Assembly: GCA_947451875.1 (NCBI GenBank) | Contig: CANGBE010000057.1 | Coordinates: 1-8,070, forward strand | DNA length: 8,070 bases | DNA from: Sphingomonadaceae bacterium | GTDB lineage: Bacteria > Pseudomonadota > Alphaproteobacteria > Sphingomonadales > Sphingomonadaceae | Reading direction: 5' to 3' | Shown here: in pieces, positions 5,602-8,070 of the stretch | Numbering within the stretch: position 1 is the first letter of the stretch | How the letters are laid out: every line of letters starts with the position of its first letter | The notes under the pieces: model-generated | Seen by the model: the letters and a program-made list of their open reading frames with translations, nothing else | Told to the model about the DNA's origin: nothing | Databases searched by the model: none | Made by a program: the position numbers and the translations under genes

Positions 5602-6612
5602 ATGATGGCCTATCCCCGCGCCCACGCCCTGATGAAACGCGGCGCGGAGTTTCTTGGTAGCGAATATGCAATCCTTTGCGGTGCGATGTCCTGGGTTTCA
5701 GAGCGCAATCTCGTTTCGGCGATCAGCAATGCCGGCGGCTTTGGCGTAATCGCCTGCGGGGCAATGACTCCGGAACTGCTCGACAAGGAAATCACCGCGA
5801 CCAAGGCGCTTACCGCGAAGCCCTTTGGCGTCAACCTGATCACCATGCATCCCGGCCTGTTCGATCTGATCGCGGTCTGCGCGCGCCATTCGATCGGCCT
5901 GGTGGTTCTGGCCGGTGGCATTCCACCCAAAGGTTCAATCGAAGCGCTCAAAGAAGCAGGTGCGAATGTCATTTGCATTCCGCCGACGCTGGCGCTGGCG
6001 AAGAAGTATCTTCGCTCCGGCGCGGATGCGCTGGTGATCGAGGGCATGGAAGCCGGCGGGCACATCGGCCCGGTTTCCACCTCGGTGCTGGCGCAGGAAA
6101 TCCTGCCGGCACTGGCGGAAGAGCATCTGGTATTTGTCGCGGGCGGCATTGGCCGGGGTGAGGCGATTGCCAGCTACCTCGAAATGGGTGCAGCCGGTGT
6201 GCAGCTCGGCACGCGCTTTGCCTGTGCGACTGAGTCCATCGCCCATCCGGCCTTCAAGGCGGCCTTCTTCCGCGGCAATGCGCGTGATGCCGTAGCCTCG
6301 GTACAGGTTGATCCGCGCCTGCCGGTGATCCCGGTGCGCGCGCTGAAGAACAAGGGCACCGAAGAATTCACCGCCAAGCAGCTCGAAGTGGCGAAGCTGC
6401 TCGATTCCGGCGCGATCGAAATGGGCGAGGCACAGTTGCAGATCGAGCATTACTGGGCCGGTGCCTTGCGCCGCGCAGTAATCGACGGCGATGTCGAGAA
6501 TGGCTCGCTTATGGCAGGCCAATCAGTCGGCATGGTCAACAAGGAAGAGCCAGTCGCCGATATCATCGCCACCCTGATGCAGGAATGCGAAGCGGCGCTG
6601 GCCAAACGGTAA
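5602..6612 (+). CDS. FabK-like / nitronate monooxygenase family flavoprotein
   Basis: A 336-residue FMN-dependent TIM-barrel enzyme. Family marks are CGAMSWVSERNLVSAISNAG (26-45), PFGVNL (74-79), EGMEAGGHIG (147-156) with the presumed catalytic His154, VFVAGGIGRGEAIASYL (177-193) for the FMN phosphate, and VQLGTRF (200-206). The C-terminal half (PVRALKNKGTEEF and GALRRAVIDGDVENGSLMAGQSVGMVNKEE) follows enoyl-ACP reductase II (FabK) closely, so it could reduce enoyl-ACP or enoyl-CoA or oxidise alkyl nitronates; sequence alone does not settle this. Of two adjacent ATGs, 5602 is preferred (AAGGA at 5587-5591, 10 nt upstream). The frame is open to 5404, but that part resembles nothing. The VOC-fold gene follows after 35 nt. 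Confidence 0.88.
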   Translation: MMAYPRAHALMKRGAEFLGSEYAILCGAMSWVSERNLVSAISNAGGFGVIACGAMTPELLDKEITATKALTAKPFGVNLITMHPGLFDLIAVCARHSIGLVVLAGGIPPKGSIEALKEAGANVICIPPTLALAKKYLRSGADALVIEGMEAGGHIGPVSTSVLAQEILPALAEEHLVFVAGGIGRGEAIASYLEMGAAGVQLGTRFACATESIAHPAFKAAFFRGNARDAVASVQVDPRLPVIPVRALKNKGTEEFTAKQLEVAKLLDSGAIEMGEAQLQIEHYWAGALRRAVIDGDVENGSLMAGQSVGMVNKEEPVADIIATLMQECEAALAKR

Positions 6613-6647
6613 ATCCGGCCTAGGCTGACCGGCGAGGGAGAGCTTCC

Positions 6648-7046
6648 ATGTCTGCCAGCGGAATTGACCACGTCAACATCCTGACCGATGATCTAGAAGC
6701 GACCGTTGCCTTCTATGAGCAGGTGCTTGAACTGTCGCGTGGCAAGAGCCCGGCGCAGGTGCGCGGTCTGGAGGGAGCATGGATGCTCAATTCAGAAGGC
6801 AACGCACTCGTCCACCTGATTGGCAATGCGCCGGGGCTTAGTCTTGGCGTTGGGCGCACGCCGGGCCAATCGACCAACGCCGTCCACCATGTCGCTTTTC
6901 GCTGCTCCGGCTTCGCCCAAACGCAGGCGAGGCTTACCGCACTAGGCCTCGACTTTCAGGTCAACGACGGACTGTTTGGGCTGCGCCAGATCATGGTGCA
7001 GGATCCGAACGCGGTAAGCGTGGAAATGAACTTCACCGGAGAATAG
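6648..7046 (+). CDS. VOC-superfamily (glyoxalase/dioxygenase fold) protein
   Basis: A 132-residue protein with the paired beta-alpha-beta-beta-beta modules of the vicinal oxygen chelate fold. Module one starts IDHVNILTDDLEATVAFYEQVLEL (6-29); module two starts VHHVAFRCSGFAQTQARL (79-96) and ends QDPNAVSVEMNF (118-129). Likely metal ligands are His8, His56, His80 or His81, and Glu126, so a metal site seems intact. The family covers glyoxalase I, ring-cleavage dioxygenases, epimerases and resistance proteins; the substrate cannot be named. A GGGAG at 6636-6640 lies 7 nt before the ATG. The short spacing suggests co-transcription with the flavoprotein gene. Confidence 0.85.
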   Translation: MSASGIDHVNILTDDLEATVAFYEQVLELSRGKSPAQVRGLEGAWMLNSEGNALVHLIGNAPGLSLGVGRTPGQSTNAVHHVAFRCSGFAQTQARLTALGLDFQVNDGLFGLRQIMVQDPNAVSVEMNFTGE

Positions 7047-7080
7047 GTGCAGAGGCCCTTATGTAAGGCTCGATTCCGGC

Positions 7081-7109
7081 TTGTTATGACACCGGTATCA
7101 TAATAGAAT
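7081..7109 (+). promoter_or_regulatory. sigma-70-type promoter of the pectate lyase gene
   Basis: TTGTTA at 7081-7086 (-35, four of six to consensus) and TAGAAT at 7104-7109 (-10, five of six) are separated by exactly 17 nt. They stand in a locally AT-rich island, 53 nt before the start codon, which would put the transcript start near 7116. Confidence 0.65.
7084..7103. promoter_or_regulatory. 20-bp palindromic operator within the promoter spacer
   Basis: TTATGACACCGGTATCATAA pairs in 9 of 10 symmetric positions (only 7090/7097 fail). An even palindrome with a CCGG centre is the usual form of a LacI-family operator, a family that often controls pectin and uronate genes. It fills the space between the -35 and -10 boxes, so a bound protein would block RNA polymerase. 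The identity of the regulator is inferred. Confidence 0.65.
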
Positions 7110-7161
7110 AACGGCAAGTTCGGGTCGGCATAAGCTGGGCCATATTGTGGGAGATTCTGAA

Positions 7162-8070
7162 ATGGGCAAAGCAGCGCTTAAGGTAATGGCTGGCATGGCG
7201 CTGGTGCTAGCCGCGCCGCTGGCTGCGGCGACCATTGGCATGATGGAGCCTGCTGCACCAATCACCCGTGATCGGCTCACCAACTTGCCTGCGGCAGAAC
7301 GCAAGGCTTGGGGTGACTATCTGGCCCTGTCCGATCGTCTCCGCGCTGCTGATATGGCCGCGCTGAAGGCCGAGCGGGAGGGCCTTCCAGCTAACCCGGC
7401 AGCACCCGCCGATGGGCCATCGGGCGGTGGTGGACTCAGCCTCAAGCATCCTGCTGCATGGTTCGCCGGGCCAGAGGCAAAAGGTATTGCCGACAACATC
7501 GTCAGCTTCCAGACACCGGCAGGCGGCTGGGGCAAGAATCAGGATCGCTCCGGTCCGCCCCGTCAGCGCGGGCAATCGTGGGTGATCGGCGATCACGGCA
7601 GCGCCGATGCCGAGGCCAGCTATGTCGGCACCATCGACAACAACGCGACTATCGACGAAATCCGCTTCCTCGCCGCCTATCAGCAGGCGCACCCCGGGGC
7701 GGATGGCGAGCCCTATCGTGCGGCGCTGGGCAGGGGGCTGACCTATCTTATCCAGATGCAGATGCCGAACGGCGGCTATCCTCAAGTCTTCCCGCTCGAG
7801 GGCGGTTACCATGACGCGGTTACGTTCAATGACGATGCGCTGGCCCAGGTTGGCGAATTGCTGCGCGATGCAGGCAGCGGCAGCGGCGGGTTTGCAGCGC
7901 TTGGCGTTCAGCAGCGCGCCGCCGCCAAGTCAGCCTATGACCGCCTCATCGCTCTCGTCCTGCGCACCCAGATTGTTGCTGGGGGCAAGCTTGCGGGATG
8001 GGGGCAACAATATGATGCGCTGGCGCTTACCCCCGCCGGGGCCCGCAATTTTGAGCCGATTTCGCTGTCC
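7162..8070 (+). CDS. pelA: secreted pectate lyase, PelA/PL10 family (3' end missing)
   Basis: Cleaves polygalacturonate by beta-elimination. The frame runs open from ATG 7162 to the window end, 303 codons. Residues 1-23 look like a Sec signal peptide (basic start MGKAALK, hydrophobic core MALVLAAPL, then AAA). After a linker region rich in Ala, Pro and Gly (about 72-92) come WFAGPEAKGIADNIVSFQTP and GGWGKNQD (about 121-128), then TIDNNATIDEIRFLA, LTYLIQMQMPNGGYPQVFPL, GGYHDAVTFNDDAL, and GGKLAGWGQQYDAL...ARNFEPIS, matching the (alpha/alpha) toroid blocks of PelA/PL10 lyases in order. The later part of the domain with further active-site residues lies beyond the window. A GGGAG at 7149-7153 is 8 nt before the start. 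The promoter and operator upstream suggest induction by pectin breakdown products. Confidence 0.92.
   Translation, partial: MGKAALKVMAGMALVLAAPLAAATIGMMEPAAPITRDRLTNLPAAERKAWGDYLALSDRLRAADMAALKAEREGLPANPAAPADGPSGGGGLSLKHPAAWFAGPEAKGIADNIVSFQTPAGGWGKNQDRSGPPRQRGQSWVIGDHGSADAEASYVGTIDNNATIDEIRFLAAYQQAHPGADGEPYRAALGRGLTYLIQMQMPNGGYPQVFPLEGGYHDAVTFNDDALAQVGELLRDAGSGSGGFAALGVQQRAAAKSAYDRLIALVLRTQIVAGGKLAGWGQQYDALALTPAGARNFEPISLS

Noticed and set aside
7207..7812. 201-codon minus-strand open frame opposite the pectate lyase
   Set aside because: Antisense to a frame with clear PL10 motifs and a signal peptide; no similarity of its own.

Overview
The window is a compact, GC-rich stretch of bacterial chromosome. 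It most likely comes from an alphaproteobacterium of the Sphingomonadales (Sphingomonas, Novosphingobium or Erythrobacter type). This rests on the style of UbiG, AroC and LysC, the TTG/GTG starts, and a family-10 pectate lyase; no rRNA or other taxonomic marker is present, so the placement is inference. The genes are mostly ordinary housekeeping and salvage genes. I see no phage, transposon, CRISPR array or obvious island.

Left part (1-3168): aroC (chorismate synthase) lies on the minus strand and may abut the 3' end of a plus-strand gene cut by the window edge. Divergent from aroC is a tight plus-strand run of five genes: a small ABM-fold monooxygenase, an ArsC/YffB-like thioredoxin-fold protein, the nicotinamide riboside transporter PnuC, a NadR-type ribosylnicotinamide kinase overlapping pnuC by 4 nt, and a 66-residue two-helix membrane protein. 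PnuC and the kinase form a salvage pair: one admits nicotinamide riboside and the other phosphorylates it to NMN.

Middle (3172-5264): ubiG (ubiquinone O-methyltransferase, minus strand) is divergent from lysC (aspartate kinase with two ACT domains). lysC carries a well-formed internal Shine-Dalgarno and in-frame ATG just before the ACT domains. This is the arrangement that yields separate alpha and beta subunits in Bacillus and Corynebacterium aspartokinases.

Gap (5265-5601): 337 nt without a convincing protein gene. It opens with two identical 39-nt copies of an intrinsic terminator that fold perfectly only in minus-strand RNA (a G-U pair there is a C-A mismatch on the plus strand) and whose U-tract is also on the minus strand. 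This suggests an unannotated minus-strand transcript convergent with lysC.

Right part (5602-8070): a FabK/nitronate-monooxygenase-like flavoprotein and a VOC-fold protein, then a secreted PelA-type (PL10) pectate lyase truncated by the window end. The pectate lyase has a clear promoter (TTGTTA, 17 bp, TAGAAT) whose spacer is filled by a 20-bp near-perfect palindrome with a CCGG centre. That looks like a sugar-acid-responsive repressor operator.
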